Assembly: GCA_022824025.1 (NCBI GenBank)
Contig: JAJEBF010000003.1
Location: 285,699 to 349,698 of the forward strand
From: Caldilineaceae bacterium
Lineage (GTDB): Bacteria; Chloroflexota; Anaerolineae; Caldilineales; Caldilineaceae
DNA: 64,000 nt
Reading direction: 5' to 3'
Both the position numbers and the translations under genes were made by a program. Below, in pieces: positions 48,414 to 57,966 of the stretch (positions are counted from its first letter, which is position 1; each line of letters opens with the position of its first letter). The notes under the pieces were generated by a model. It had not been told where the DNA came from and made no database searches. It was given only the letters and a program-made list of their open reading frames with translations.

Positions 48414-50816
48414 TCACCACGGCAGTCGACGAATGTCTCTGCGCATTGCTCGCCAGAGTTCCAACGCCCTCGCCAGCCCCTCCTGGCGCAGGGCGGCAGT
48501 TCCATAGCGCTCGCGGCTCACCGCGGCCGTCAGCCCCAATACGTTGCGCGTCAGCCTGCGGCGGCGTTCAGGTTCCGTCTCTTGATGGGCCAAGTGGGCA
48601 GACAGGCCGCGGCCATACTCCAGCTCCGTCTGGTTCGGTTGATGGGGCCACCCAATTCGATGCCCCCAGGCCAGGAGTCCAAGCCAGGGGTCCTGCGGCC
48701 TTCGCTCAAACCAGCGTCCCAGCAGGTACAGGACGACTGCAACGGGCAGCAGCCAGAAAAGCATCTGCCAGTTCCAGGTCCAGCCTTCTTCCGCTGGCTC
48801 CTGGGCTGGCTCAGCCGCTCCCGAACGTGTAAAGCTGTCCGGAGCAGTCTGAAGCGCCGCCTGCCTGTGGAGCGACGGTCTGCCTGCCGTCGGCTCAAAC
48901 GGGACCCAGCCGATCTCAGGCAGATAGACTTCCGGCCACGAATGCGCCTCGGCCTCTGTGATCGTCCACTCCCCCGACTCGAAGTCCCATGACCCCCCGA
49001 TGTGACCGGTCGCAAAACGGGTGGGCAGCCCGTTCAGTCGGGCCAGGACAGCGAATGCCGTCGTATAGTAATCACAGTACCCTTCCTGCAAATCAAACAG
49101 GAAAAAGTCGGCGACATCTTCGCCTGGCGGGGGACCCGGCACCTCGAGGTTGTAGCTGATGCCGCGCAGATGGGCCTCGATCGTTTCAGCGATGCCAAAT
49201 TGGCTCGTCTGGCCAGCAGCCAGTTGCTCGGCCAACCTGCGTGTGCGAGGGGTGATCGAATCCGGCAGCGCCAGGTGCGCGACCACCTCCGCCGGCAGCT
49301 CGAAGACACCCTCCCCCCAGGCAGGCAGAGCCTGCAACGCCTCTGTTGACATGGCAGGTATGAAGGATACGACCTCATATCGATCCACCGGTCCTGTACC
49401 CGACCAAATCGAAACCAGGTCGCCGCCTGAACGCCTTTCCAGTTCGTACTCAGTCCGAAATACGGCCGGTTCTCCCGCTGCAGGAAGAACTGCGGTCGGC
49501 GCTGTCAGCCGCACGCGCTGGGTTAGCGGCACGCGGCCCAGCCACTCATCCTCTTCACGCCAAGCCAGGTTTGCATCGAAATCGGCGTCCCTTTCATGGC
49601 CGCTGTTGCTCCAACCTCTCCCGTCGTAATGGACAAACGTGCCGCGCCGCATATAAATGCGGGGAGGAATTTCGCCCAGCTCGGTAACGGCCCCAAAGGG
49701 ATAGTTGGTTGAAACGCGCATGACTTCATATTGACCGAGTTCCGCGCCGCCCTCGAGCAGAAAGCGGTTGGGAAGTCCGGTCCCTAGCCGGCCCAGCCCT
49801 CTCCTTCCCCCTTTCAGATCAGGAAACATCCTCTCCGTAACCTCGTCCACCGAGTCATACACAGGTGTCATGGTCTGGTAGACTCTGTAAGCAATCGGAC
49901 TGATTACGATGTTTGGCATAAAGCCCGCAACCAAACCAATCAGGACGGCCCCGGCGCCTACCGAAATCATCCGATCAGCCAGGAGCATGGAGCTGAAGTC
50001 TGTTCGGTGACTGATCCAACTTCTTTCCATGCGCTGCTGGTCGAGAAAGACGTGAAGCAGGACGGTCGCGGCAAACCCGATTAGAATCAGCGGGCGGCCC
50101 TGCCCTCCGTAGAAAAGAAAAGTGGCCAGCGCCCAAAGAACCGGCGCGCCAACGATCAGTCCGTTCCGGGTGGCAAGTATCAGCAGCGCTGTAGCTCCGC
50201 TCAAGAACCACAGCAAAACGCCAAACAGCGTCAAGAAGACAAAATCGTCCTGATATGCGCCACCCGCCTGCACCCCGCGAGCCCAATCAGAGTACCGCAG
50301 CACCAGGCCGTTCAGGTCCCCCTCAACCCCTGCTGCCAGCGCAAGCAGATCACCGGCGTTCATTGCGCGCCAGATATCGAAAGGTCCAGGTATCCAATGA
50401 ACAAGCACCTGAGACACGATTACGCCGCCTAGAGCAATCCAGAGGAGGATGCCCAAGACGAGTGTGAACGCGAAGAAGCTACGATGAATCCGATGGCGGC
50501 CTTCTGCAGTGGACCCTTCGTCTTCCCCCTGATTAAACCCTTTTGACTTCGACCGGATGTGTGCAGCCCACCTTCGCAGAACGACGAACAGCCGCCAGGC
50601 ACTCAGCATCCCGAACAGGCTGACCCATTCAAGATTGACACGGACCCTTCCCAAGTCGATCCATTCGGCTTCTCGAATCGCCAGGGCGGGTAGCAAGGCC
50701 AACGTAAGCCCGATTCCAAGAACGAGCCAGCCCAATTGGGGTCGATATCGTTGCGCAACCGACGACAAGATGCGAAAGACTATATGTCGCTGGTCCTCGA
50801 CATACTCGGTGATCAC
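48414..50816 (-). CDS. TgpA-like membrane protein with transglutaminase-like domain
   Basis: An 800-residue membrane protein with several helices in the first 300 residues, an extracytoplasmic region and a transglutaminase-like domain. The catalytic Cys581 is in EGYCDYYTTAFAVLAR and His625 in EAEAHSWPEVYLP. The usual third residue Asp is replaced by Glu641 in WVPFEPTAG. A further membrane helix (about 680-700) and a DUF4129-like C-terminal tail follow. It is translationally coupled to the upstream DUF58 gene by an ATGA overlap. A MoxR ATPase normally accompanies this pair but is not adjacent here. Confidence 0.88.
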   Translation of the reverse strand: MITEYVEDQRHIVFRILSSVAQRYRPQLGWLVLGIGLTLALLPALAIREAEWIDLGRVRVNLEWVSLFGMLSAWRLFVVLRRWAAHIRSKSKGFNQGEDEGSTAEGRHRIHRSFFAFTLVLGILLWIALGGVIVSQVLVHWIPGPFDIWRAMNAGDLLALAAGVEGDLNGLVLRYSDWARGVQAGGAYQDDFVFLTLFGVLLWFLSGATALLILATRNGLIVGAPVLWALATFLFYGGQGRPLILIGFAATVLLHVFLDQQRMERSWISHRTDFSSMLLADRMISVGAGAVLIGLVAGFMPNIVISPIAYRVYQTMTPVYDSVDEVTERMFPDLKGGRRGLGRLGTGLPNRFLLEGGAELGQYEVMRVSTNYPFGAVTELGEIPPRIYMRRGTFVHYDGRGWSNSGHERDADFDANLAWREEDEWLGRVPLTQRVRLTAPTAVLPAAGEPAVFRTEYELERRSGGDLVSIWSGTGPVDRYEVVSFIPAMSTEALQALPAWGEGVFELPAEVVAHLALPDSITPRTRRLAEQLAAGQTSQFGIAETIEAHLRGISYNLEVPGPPPGEDVADFFLFDLQEGYCDYYTTAFAVLARLNGLPTRFATGHIGGSWDFESGEWTITEAEAHSWPEVYLPEIGWVPFEPTAGRPSLHRQAALQTAPDSFTRSGAAEPAQEPAEEGWTWNWQMLFWLLPVAVVLYLLGRWFERRPQDPWLGLLAWGHRIGWPHQPNQTELEYGRGLSAHLAHQETEPERRRRLTRNVLGLTAAVSRERYGTAALRQEGLARALELWRAMRRDIRRLPW

Positions 50817-52453
50817 CCTACCTCTTCCTCAATTTCATGAGCAACGACGCCGCCGCTCGGAGTCGTACGCAAGACTGTGCGAGTCCGTCGGTAAGTCAAT
50901 GCAGGGGCCAACTGGGTGCCGGCCTGCATGAACCGGAGGGGGATCTCGTACTTGGCAAGTATATCGATCAAGTTTGCCTGTGATGAAGCGTCACTTTGGA
51001 CTTTAGCCGTTTCTGATTCGGGATCCTGTTCGTCTGGTAGGGAAATGGCGAGCGGAGGAGAACCTTCAGGTCTCTCAGAATTACTGACGTTCTCCTCCAA
51101 AGCCAAATCTTCGTCGATCATATCTGAACCCGCCGGCGTCACGGCAAAAACGCTGGCCGACACACCTACCCGACGCAGATGCAGCAACTCAGCCGTCCAG
51201 TCTTCGACGCCTGCTCCAATGTCAGAGGTTATCGCCAAGACGGTCTGGCCCGCATTGAACACGCCCCGGCTCCGGCGTAACAGTTCTCCCAGCGGAAGAT
51301 CGCCAGCATTCACCGGGGCAAGCGCAGCCAGGATTTGCCACATCTGCCCTTTTCCAGGTTGAGGCGGCACATCCACCAGCGCCGGAGTAACTGCGTTGCC
51401 GTTCTCCTTATTCGCTTGCTGCTCCACGTAGGTCAATGGACTGGCCCATTGACTGTCAAAGGGATCCGAATCAGTGGGATACTGCCCATCTGCAGCGGGG
51501 CCCTCTGCCGGCCAACCCGCTGTTGCCTGAACCGCAGGGGCTGTCAATAGACCCACAGAACGTCGTTCGCCGCCTCCGAGAAACTCGGCCGCGACACTCG
51601 CCGCCAGGATGATGCTCGTCTCCAGCGAACTGTCCCCGCCTTCGCCAGTTTGCGCCAGTCCGTAGGCATCCAGAACGATCCAGAGATCCCCGCTCGGTTC
51701 AGTTTCCACATCCGTAACGAATAGTTCGCCCTGCCTCGCGCTGCTCGGCCAATGTACGTGGCGCAGGCTGTCGCCAGGCCTGTAGGCCCGCACCGCCTGT
51801 GACCGCTCCGACCCGCTGTAGGCGCGCCTCCGCCTGTCCTGCCCGGAAAGACTCCCACGCGGCAGGTCCAGCGTAGGGATGTGCGCTACCCTTGGATAGA
51901 CCAAAAGCGACTCGGAACGGGAGTCCACCGTCTCAAGACTGAACAACCCGAACGGATCTCCCGTCCTCAACTTGTGAGGCCCCAGGCGAAATACGCCCCG
52001 TTGCGTACAGTTTGCCTCTGCCCGCCACTGGTAGCTGCTCCCGCTGCCGCAACTGATCACCTGCCTCGGATTGTAGCCGGGCAGGAAGGAACTGTCCGCA
52101 AATTCAAGCCAGTGTACTGGCAGCGGGCTATCGTTCCGTACAATGAAACGCTCCTGCATGGCATCACCGACCACAAGCATCGCCCCTTCGCGCCGTCTCT
52201 CAAAAAATATCTGCTGAACCTGACTTCGTATCCAGGCGTAACTGATTCCGTAGAGCCCGATCAGGGAGAAAAGAAGCGCGACCCAAACCGGGCTGGGGCC
52301 AAGGAGTTGCATGAAGAGCAACACCGGTACGAAGAAAAGAGGCCAGCTGCTACGCATCTCGATTCGCCAAGGTTCGGGCACGCGCCGGTTGAGGAGCCTG
52401 TCAAGCGCCCCATGAGGACTGAAGCGACGTACGTAATCAGTAAATCGGCTCAT
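50813..52453 (-). CDS. DUF58 domain protein
   Basis: A 546-residue protein. Two membrane helices near the N-terminus (about 33-70) are followed by a beta-rich region and the DUF58 core RAYRPGDSLRHVHWPSSARQ, then a von Willebrand A-like fold with LWIVLDAYG (metal-site region). DUF58 proteins usually work with MoxR-type AAA ATPases and transglutaminase-like membrane proteins in envelope processes that remain poorly defined. The C-terminal 120 residues are longer and more acidic than usual. The start of the transglutaminase gene overlaps its stop by 4 bases. Confidence 0.87.
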   Translation of the reverse strand: MSRFTDYVRRFSPHGALDRLLNRRVPEPWRIEMRSSWPLFFVPVLLFMQLLGPSPVWVALLFSLIGLYGISYAWIRSQVQQIFFERRREGAMLVVGDAMQERFIVRNDSPLPVHWLEFADSSFLPGYNPRQVISCGSGSSYQWRAEANCTQRGVFRLGPHKLRTGDPFGLFSLETVDSRSESLLVYPRVAHIPTLDLPRGSLSGQDRRRRAYSGSERSQAVRAYRPGDSLRHVHWPSSARQGELFVTDVETEPSGDLWIVLDAYGLAQTGEGGDSSLETSIILAASVAAEFLGGGERRSVGLLTAPAVQATAGWPAEGPAADGQYPTDSDPFDSQWASPLTYVEQQANKENGNAVTPALVDVPPQPGKGQMWQILAALAPVNAGDLPLGELLRRSRGVFNAGQTVLAITSDIGAGVEDWTAELLHLRRVGVSASVFAVTPAGSDMIDEDLALEENVSNSERPEGSPPLAISLPDEQDPESETAKVQSDASSQANLIDILAKYEIPLRFMQAGTQLAPALTYRRTRTVLRTTPSGGVVAHEIEEEVG

Positions 52454-52619
52454 GTCGAGAGCTGTCTCGATAACGGCGTTGAGGATTGGATGTATGCCGA
52501 TGCTATGTGAGAATGGAATCGAAAGGCCGCCGCTGCCTGCCTTCTGTTGACGGCGCCGCCCGGGACCGCGGCACAGGGGATCGCGAAAGAATGCTGTCTA
52601 CGAACGATTCCTGTTCAGC

Positions 52620-53027
52620 TTGTCCCAGGCCGAAACTGAACAGATTGTACCACAAAGCGTGCAGGCTTCCAGGAACCTGGCACTGACCACTGAAACCATG
52701 ACCGTCTGGGCTCTTCAACTGCTTCGACAAACCTTGCCCGTTGATACTAATTTCCTTCGAACGATACTCTTGTTCGCAACGTCGGTGGCCGCAGAACCTC
52801 TTTCTATCCTGTGGCGTATCCTGGCGGTCCTTGCAGTCGGTGGACTCCTCCTCGTCGTCATCCTGGCGGTGATCGAACCCGGCCCGCTCGTCAAAAGGCG
52901 TCCATTTCCTGGAAGGAATCGAACTGGGAAGCATTTGGCCCGGGAAGAAAGGCCGTCGGAACGAGACCTGCGAGCGTCATCACCAGTGGCAAAAGACGCC
53001 GCGCAACTTGAAGATGAAGAGAACTGA
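52620..53027 (+). CDS. Possible small membrane protein
   Basis: A 135-residue reading with one strong hydrophobic segment (ILAVLAVGGLLLVVILAVIE), a basic stretch after it and an acidic end. The start is uncertain: the longest form uses TTG, while an ATG at 52698 gives 109 residues; neither has a clear ribosome site. It overlaps the start of the PyrK-like gene by 14 bases, as coupled genes often do. No family is recognised. Confidence 0.4.
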   Translation: MSQAETEQIVPQSVQASRNLALTTETMTVWALQLLRQTLPVDTNFLRTILLFATSVAAEPLSILWRILAVLAVGGLLLVVILAVIEPGPLVKRRPFPGRNRTGKHLAREERPSERDLRASSPVAKDAAQLEDEEN

Positions 53028-53952
53028 CCATCCTGCGCCCGAAAATACCGGAGCTCACTCTCAAATGGAAAAGGAAGGCCTGGCGCTCCCGCCAGCCATC
53101 GTAGGGCAGATCGACAGCCAGGTGCAGCCCGGCCAGCCGTTTGCGCTTCGCCTCCCTCCTGGGCCTGTCCCCCACTCACAGCCACTAAGTGGCCGGTACT
53201 TCCTTGTCAGATGCGGTTCCGAAGTTGGTATCGAAAGAGATGGGGAGTGGTCAATCTTTCTGCGACGCGCTTTGTTCATTTGTGGTCGGCAAACCGTTGA
53301 CCAGGCCGAACGCTGGCAGCTGTTTCTTCCTCCCATCCCCGCAGAACAGGGCCTCTATCAACAGTCGGGCGATGCAGACGGGGCCATTGTCGCCGATCAG
53401 GGACTTGCTTGGCTTAGCAAGCGGATTCCCGGAGACCTCCTCAACCTGTCAGGTCCATTTGGCAACGGCTTTGCCTTGCTGCCAGACCCACATAACCTGC
53501 TCGTTGTCGTCGACATTCGCTGGAGCGCTGGTTGGTTCTGGCAGCTTCTCCCCCTGTGCGAACTCGCGCTCGACAGGGGCGGCAGAGTAACGATTCTCTT
53601 TCGCGCTGGTGGCATGACTTCTGTCCCAGACCTGGTACCTTGGCTCCCTTTACAAGCAGAGGTCCGCGCCGCCGTCGATCAGAAACAGTGGAGCGATATG
53701 GTCCGCGACACCCTGCTCTGGGCCGACCGGGTCTGTGCGGGAGTCCCGCCGGAGTCCTTTCGTGAGCTTCTTCATCTGGTCCGGGAAACCCGGATCCGGG
53801 TTGACAGAGAATTCGCCCAAATCCTTGTAACAGCCGACCTGCTTTGTGGCTTTGGCGCCTGCCTCGTATGCTCCGTTCAAACTGCCCGCGGCGGCAACAC
53901 CCGCGCCTGCATTCACGGCCCCGTATTTGACCTCTCGGAAGTCGCTGGTTAG
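53014..53952 (+). CDS. PyrK-like dihydroorotate dehydrogenase electron-transfer subunit
   Basis: A 312-residue flavo-iron-sulfur protein of the ferredoxin-reductase fold. The C-terminal [2Fe-2S] motif is intact: CGFGACLVC, then a Cys 13 residues later in ACIHGPVF, matching PyrK. The N-terminal FAD region is divergent: the usual R-x-Y-S box is not obvious, and the linker ISKRIPGDLLNLSGPFGNGF supplies the nucleotide-binding glycine turn. PyrK passes electrons from PyrD to NAD, but no pyrD or pyrimidine gene is nearby, so the partner is uncertain. The ATG at 53014 is preferred over a TTG two codons earlier. Confidence 0.78.
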   Translation: MKRTDHPAPENTGAHSQMEKEGLALPPAIVGQIDSQVQPGQPFALRLPPGPVPHSQPLSGRYFLVRCGSEVGIERDGEWSIFLRRALFICGRQTVDQAERWQLFLPPIPAEQGLYQQSGDADGAIVADQGLAWLSKRIPGDLLNLSGPFGNGFALLPDPHNLLVVVDIRWSAGWFWQLLPLCELALDRGGRVTILFRAGGMTSVPDLVPWLPLQAEVRAAVDQKQWSDMVRDTLLWADRVCAGVPPESFRELLHLVRETRIRVDREFAQILVTADLLCGFGACLVCSVQTARGGNTRACIHGPVFDLSEVAG

Positions 53953-54393
53953 GGTCCTGGGCCCGTCTTCATCCTAGGCCCGATGCCAGTGCAGCTGCAC
54001 GGTCGGCCATACGCGGAGCCCTTCCATAGCGGGTATATCCCAGACCTTTCCCCTTGTCCATTGCCTACCTCATTGGGGAGGCCTGCCATGCGGGGCGTTT
54101 TCTGGGTCAGCTTCCGCCGAGACTACCTCATCCAGATGAGACCCGGCAAAAGAGCGTGAACAGGGCGCGAATCGGTTCCCGCGAACGACCGCGCTCTTTG
54201 CTCGTCAGGTCCTACTGTTGCTTCCTTTTCCGCTCTCGTTCTCTACATGCCTGCCCATCGCAAACACAGAACTCGCTGGCTGAGCCATGGATCTTTCCTT
54301 CTCGTTGTCCTGCCTGTTTTGCGACTGTGGTACAATGTGCGGAGTTATGTCGGTTCGCCTTGAGCCATTCGCAATCGGGGCACTACCTTAGTT
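53953..54393. other. Intergenic region upstream of a methyltransferase gene
   Basis: This 441-base spacer shows no supported gene. A reading frame at 54054 runs into the next gene and has Cys/Arg/Ser-rich sequence without ribosome site. A TACAAT near 54330 could be a -10 element for the methyltransferase gene, but no matching -35 is evident. Confidence 0.4.
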
Positions 54394-55299
54394 GTGTCCG
54401 ACCAGGAGCATTGTATGACCCATGCAGGGGAGCGATCCAGGAAACCTGCTCCTTCAGACAGTTCAAAGTGCTTAGCCGCCGTCCCCTCTGGCGAAGAAAT
54501 CGCCTTCCCGGAATTCAGCCAGGAGGTGAAGCAAGTCTGGAACCACAACTCTTCCTATTGGGATGGTTACATGGGAGAAGGCAACGACTTTGTCGAAGTC
54601 CTTTGCTGGCCCGCCATCCAGGAGTTTCTCAACGTCCAGCCCGGACAGTCAGTTCTGGATATCGCCTGCGGCAACGGACTGACCAGTCGAAGACTAGGCC
54701 GCTTGGGAGCCCGAGTCGTCGCATTTGATGTAGCTGAAGAGATGGTCCGTTTTGCGCAGAAACGGACTACGTCCAATGATGGCGACATTCGCTACCTTGT
54801 GCATGACGCAAACGACGCAAGATTGGTAGAGTTGCTTGGCGAAGCGAGCTTCGACAGCGCGCTCTCGAATATGGCTCTCTTTGATATGGCAGAGATCGAA
54901 CCCCTCTTTCATAGCCTTTCCAGGGTTCTTAAGCCTGGCGGCATTTTCGTGTTCTCGATGATGCACCCTTGCTTCAACCAGGCCCATTCTGTCCCGTATT
55001 GCGAACGCGCGGAAATAGAGGGGGAGGAAGTTACCACGTTCGGAGTGCGGGTCAGCGGCTATATGACTCCGACAATGTTCAAAGGGCGTGCGCTGGCCGG
55101 GCAGCCCCTTCCGCAGCCTTACTTTCATCGCCCAATCCATTCGGTACTGAATGTTGGCCTGCGCGCCGGGTTCGTCTTGAATGGAATTGAAGAAAGAGCC
55201 TTCCCTCCCACCCATCCTCCTGGCAGAAGGGAGGTGAGTTGGGGACCCAATTTCAGCGAGATTCCGCCGGTAATCGTCTTCCGCCTGCAACGACAATAG
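54394..55299 (+). CDS. Class I SAM-dependent methyltransferase
   Basis: A methyltransferase of 301 residues if started at the GTG, or 294 from ATG 54415. Motif I is VLDIACGNGLTSRRLG, with the acidic residue in AFDVAEEMV and the later SRVLKPGGIFVFSMMHPCF. The layout is that of the Methyltransf_11/25 group acting on small molecules. The methionine-His-Pro-Cys stretch after motif III recurs in bacterial paralogues of this size. It precedes the PAC2 gene by 45 bases on the same strand. The substrate is unknown. Confidence 0.85.
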   Translation: MSDQEHCMTHAGERSRKPAPSDSSKCLAAVPSGEEIAFPEFSQEVKQVWNHNSSYWDGYMGEGNDFVEVLCWPAIQEFLNVQPGQSVLDIACGNGLTSRRLGRLGARVVAFDVAEEMVRFAQKRTTSNDGDIRYLVHDANDARLVELLGEASFDSALSNMALFDMAEIEPLFHSLSRVLKPGGIFVFSMMHPCFNQAHSVPYCERAEIEGEEVTTFGVRVSGYMTPTMFKGRALAGQPLPQPYFHRPIHSVLNVGLRAGFVLNGIEERAFPPTHPPGRREVSWGPNFSEIPPVIVFRLQRQ

Positions 55300-55344
55300 C
55301 GCCCTGCCGCCGAATTTCCCATCAGACGAAATCGAGGTAAAGAC

Positions 55345-56265
55345 ATGGACGAGCGAGTACAACTGTGGGAGACTCCGACCAACAGCGAAATGGTCATGAT
55401 CGCTGGATGGCACCAGTGGGCCGACGCCGGCTCAATCTCGTCTGGACTGCCTGCATACTTGATTGAAAAACTGGACACAAGAAAAATCGGCGAAATCAGC
55501 CGCGATAGATTCTTCCTCTTTCAGATGCCGGGCGCCCATCACCTCCTGAGACCCGAAGTGCATACGAAGGAAGGCGTCGTGCAGGATATGCGAATCATTA
55601 AGACCGAGCTCTACTACACGGAACTTGGGGGCAAAGGTCTCCTGATCTTCCTGGGCGAAGAACCGCACGTCAACGAGGAAGAATACGCCGAAGCTTTCTT
55701 TGACATCGTAGAGCAACTGGGAGTCAAACGAGTAATCGCAGTAGGCGGTGTCTACGGGGCGATGCCTTACAACAAGGACAGAGATATCTCTTGCGTGTTC
55801 AGCATGGAAGAAATGCGCAAGGAAATGGAAGATTACGCAGTCCGGTTTTCCAACTACGAAGGCGGTACGACGATTGGATCCTATCTCGCTTACCACGCCG
55901 GTCAGCGTCAGCAGGAGTACATCTGCTTCCATGGCTTTGTGCCCGCCTACGACTTCGGTCAAGTGATGCTGCCCGCCCAAAGCGTCAGAATTGAAGATGA
56001 TGTAAAAGCCTGGTACGACATCATGAGAAGGGCCGACTTCATGTTCCATCTGGGAATGGATCTCTCGGAACTCAGAATCCAGAGCGACGAACTGATCCAT
56101 TCCATGGAGGAACAACTGGAGGAGCTCTCGCAGCAGGCCCCCCAACTCGACGTCCAATCCTATTTGCAGAAACTCGACGAAGAATTCACGGAAAATCCTT
56201 TTATGCCACTGGACGATGTCTGGGAGAGGGAGTTGGGAGATCTGCTGGACGATCTCGAGAGTTGA
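55345..56265 (+). CDS. PAC2-family protein (proteasome-assembly-chaperone-like)
   Basis: A 306-residue PAC2 family protein. The hallmarks are MIAGWHQWADAGS near the N-terminus, LIFLGEEPHV and VIAVGGVYGAMPYNKDRD in the nucleoside-phosphorylase-like fold, and the ICFHGFVPAYD region. The C-terminus (from about 250) is an acidic helical tail. In eukaryotes PAC2 assists 20S proteasome assembly; archaeal and actinobacterial members are common but of unknown role. An AGGTAAAG site precedes the ATG. The LysK-like gene follows directly or overlaps by 4 bases. Confidence 0.88.
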   Translation: MDERVQLWETPTNSEMVMIAGWHQWADAGSISSGLPAYLIEKLDTRKIGEISRDRFFLFQMPGAHHLLRPEVHTKEGVVQDMRIIKTELYYTELGGKGLLIFLGEEPHVNEEEYAEAFFDIVEQLGVKRVIAVGGVYGAMPYNKDRDISCVFSMEEMRKEMEDYAVRFSNYEGGTTIGSYLAYHAGQRQQEYICFHGFVPAYDFGQVMLPAQSVRIEDDVKAWYDIMRRADFMFHLGMDLSELRIQSDELIHSMEEQLEELSQQAPQLDVQSYLQKLDEEFTENPFMPLDDVWERELGDLLDDLES

Positions 56266-56303
56266 ACGCCTCGAAAATCCGCCAACCCCGAGCCGTTTCG
56301 CAC

Positions 56304-57521
56304 ATGCCTGAACTATCCAGAACTGAAGCCGTAGAACTGTTGACCCGGCTGGTGGAGATTCCATCTCTTAGCCGTGAGGAAAGCGAGGCAAGCAACTTCC
56401 TGGTCGGCGCCATGCGCGGTCTTGGCTATGATAGGTGCCAGGTGGACGCGGCCGGCAATGCAGTCGGAGAAATCGGCGCCGTGGACGCCGGAAGGACAAT
56501 CGTCCTGCTCGGCCACATTGACACCGTTTTCGGGGATATTCCCGTGCGCGTTGAGAACTGCCCGGACGGTCCCCTGCTTTTTGGCCGGGGTAGCGTCGAC
56601 GCCAAAGGCCCTCTTGCGACCTTTACGGCAGCCGCTGCCCGTCTGGGGTCGGAATGGGCCCGCCGCCATGACATACGCCTGGTTGTCGTCGGGGCGGTGG
56701 AAGAGGAAGCCGCAACCAGCAAGGGAGCCCGCTTCATTCGCGACCGTTTCGACGGGTCCCGGGAACCAATACCCGACTATTGCCTCATTGGCGAACCAAG
56801 CGGCACGACCCGCATCACCCTCGCATACATGGGCCGCCTCCTGATGGAAATGAAGGCCGACCAGCCCATGATGCACTCCGCCGGCCCCAATCCGGGAGTC
56901 GCCGCGAATGCAGTTGACCTCTGGAATTGGGTTAACGGCTATGCAGCCTCCTTCAATCGCGAACGGTCCGGAACCTTCGACCAGATGCGGCCGAGCCTGC
57001 GCGAGATTCGCTCCTGGACGGACGAAAACATGCGCGACCTTGCCTGGATCAGGATAGGAATTCGGCTTCCCCTTAACTTCGATGTCGACGCGCTCCTGGC
57101 AAACTTGCGCCAGTGGGTCTGTGAGGATAGGGTTGACCCGGGGACGCCGCTAGAGCCGCCCTCCGCAGAAACCGTTGACGCGGCGCCGCAGGAGTTTCAG
57201 GTCGGCGATGACGAACTCAAACTGAAGTTTCGCCTCTTCGGGTACGAACCCGCCTGGCGCAGCAGCCGAAATAGCGCGCTCGTCCGCAGCTTTCTCGCCG
57301 CTATTCGTAAACAGGCAGCCGTACGACCTCGCTTCGTCAGCAAGAGCGGCACGAGCGATATGAACGTCGTTGGCCCTGCCTGGAACTGTCCTATCGTGGC
57401 CTACGGGCCCGGGGACAGCAACCTCGACCATACCCCGAACGAGCACATCAGCCTGGACGAGTACTGGCAGGCAGTCCAGGTATTGGAAACGGCGCTGCGA
57501 CGATTGGGGCAGCAATCCTGA
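56304..57521 (+). CDS. lysK: M20-family hydrolase, [LysW]-lysine hydrolase-like (LysK)
   Basis: A 405-residue M20 deacylase. Zinc and catalytic residues are seen in [43 protein letters not shown] and LIGEPSG. The C-terminal [19 protein letters not shown] followed by [16 protein letters not shown] is diagnostic of LysK, which frees lysine or ornithine from the carrier protein LysW in the alpha-aminoadipate-type pathway. Neither LysW nor other pathway genes are in the window, so an acetylornithine-type role stays possible. An upstream TTG at 56262 overlaps the PAC2 stop; the ATG at 56304 is preferred. Confidence 0.88.
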   Translation: MPELSRTEAVELLTRLVEIPSLSREESEASNFLVGAMRGLGYDRCQVDAAGNAVGEIGAVDAGRTIVLLGHIDTVFGDIPVRVENCPDGPLLFGRGSVDAKGPLATFTAAAARLGSEWARRHDIRLVVVGAVEEEAATSKGARFIRDRFDGSREPIPDYCLIGEPSGTTRITLAYMGRLLMEMKADQPMMHSAGPNPGVAANAVDLWNWVNGYAASFNRERSGTFDQMRPSLREIRSWTDENMRDLAWIRIGIRLPLNFDVDALLANLRQWVCEDRVDPGTPLEPPSAETVDAAPQEFQVGDDELKLKFRLFGYEPAWRSSRNSALVRSFLAAIRKQAAVRPRFVSKSGTSDMNVVGPAWNCPIVAYGPGDSNLDHTPNEHISLDEYWQAVQVLETALRRLGQQS

Positions 57522-57966
57522 CAGTCCCCCCAAGGGCGCTGTTTACCCTTTCCAACTTGCATTGCCATGTTCGCCATCTGACCCCACCGCCTGCTGAAAA
57601 TGCCGTTCTTTGCTCTCCGATTCCCTAATGAGCCTGGGCTCAAATTCTCTTCGCGGCCGGGTTCGACTCACAATAGAACCGACTTCCCGAGTACGACGCC
57701 TCTTGATCCTATGGCAAGGGCCCCTTGTACGACGCATAGATTCATGACCCGCTGCAAGATACCTGGGCCAGCCGCGTGAGAGGCTTGAACCAGAGGGGAT
57801 CATTCTCGCCGTGTGTCAGGGGACACCCACGAAAACGCGGACCGGGCTGGCCGAAAGTGGAATCCAAACAAGGCAGACTGCCTACTGGATCAACTGACCA
57901 GTGAATCTGAATATAGGGGCTTGCAGAAAACCTGAGAGGTGAGAGAAAGCGGAGAGATTGGTTTCC
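57522..57966. other. Intergenic region between convergent genes
   Basis: This 445-base spacer separates the LysK-like gene from the convergent SH3 protein gene. No reading frame, repeat or clear terminator hairpin stands out. Confidence 0.4.

Noticed and set aside
54054..54728. 224-codon open frame on the + strand
   Set aside because: It overlaps the methyltransferase gene in another frame, is Cys/Arg/Ser-rich and lacks a ribosome site.
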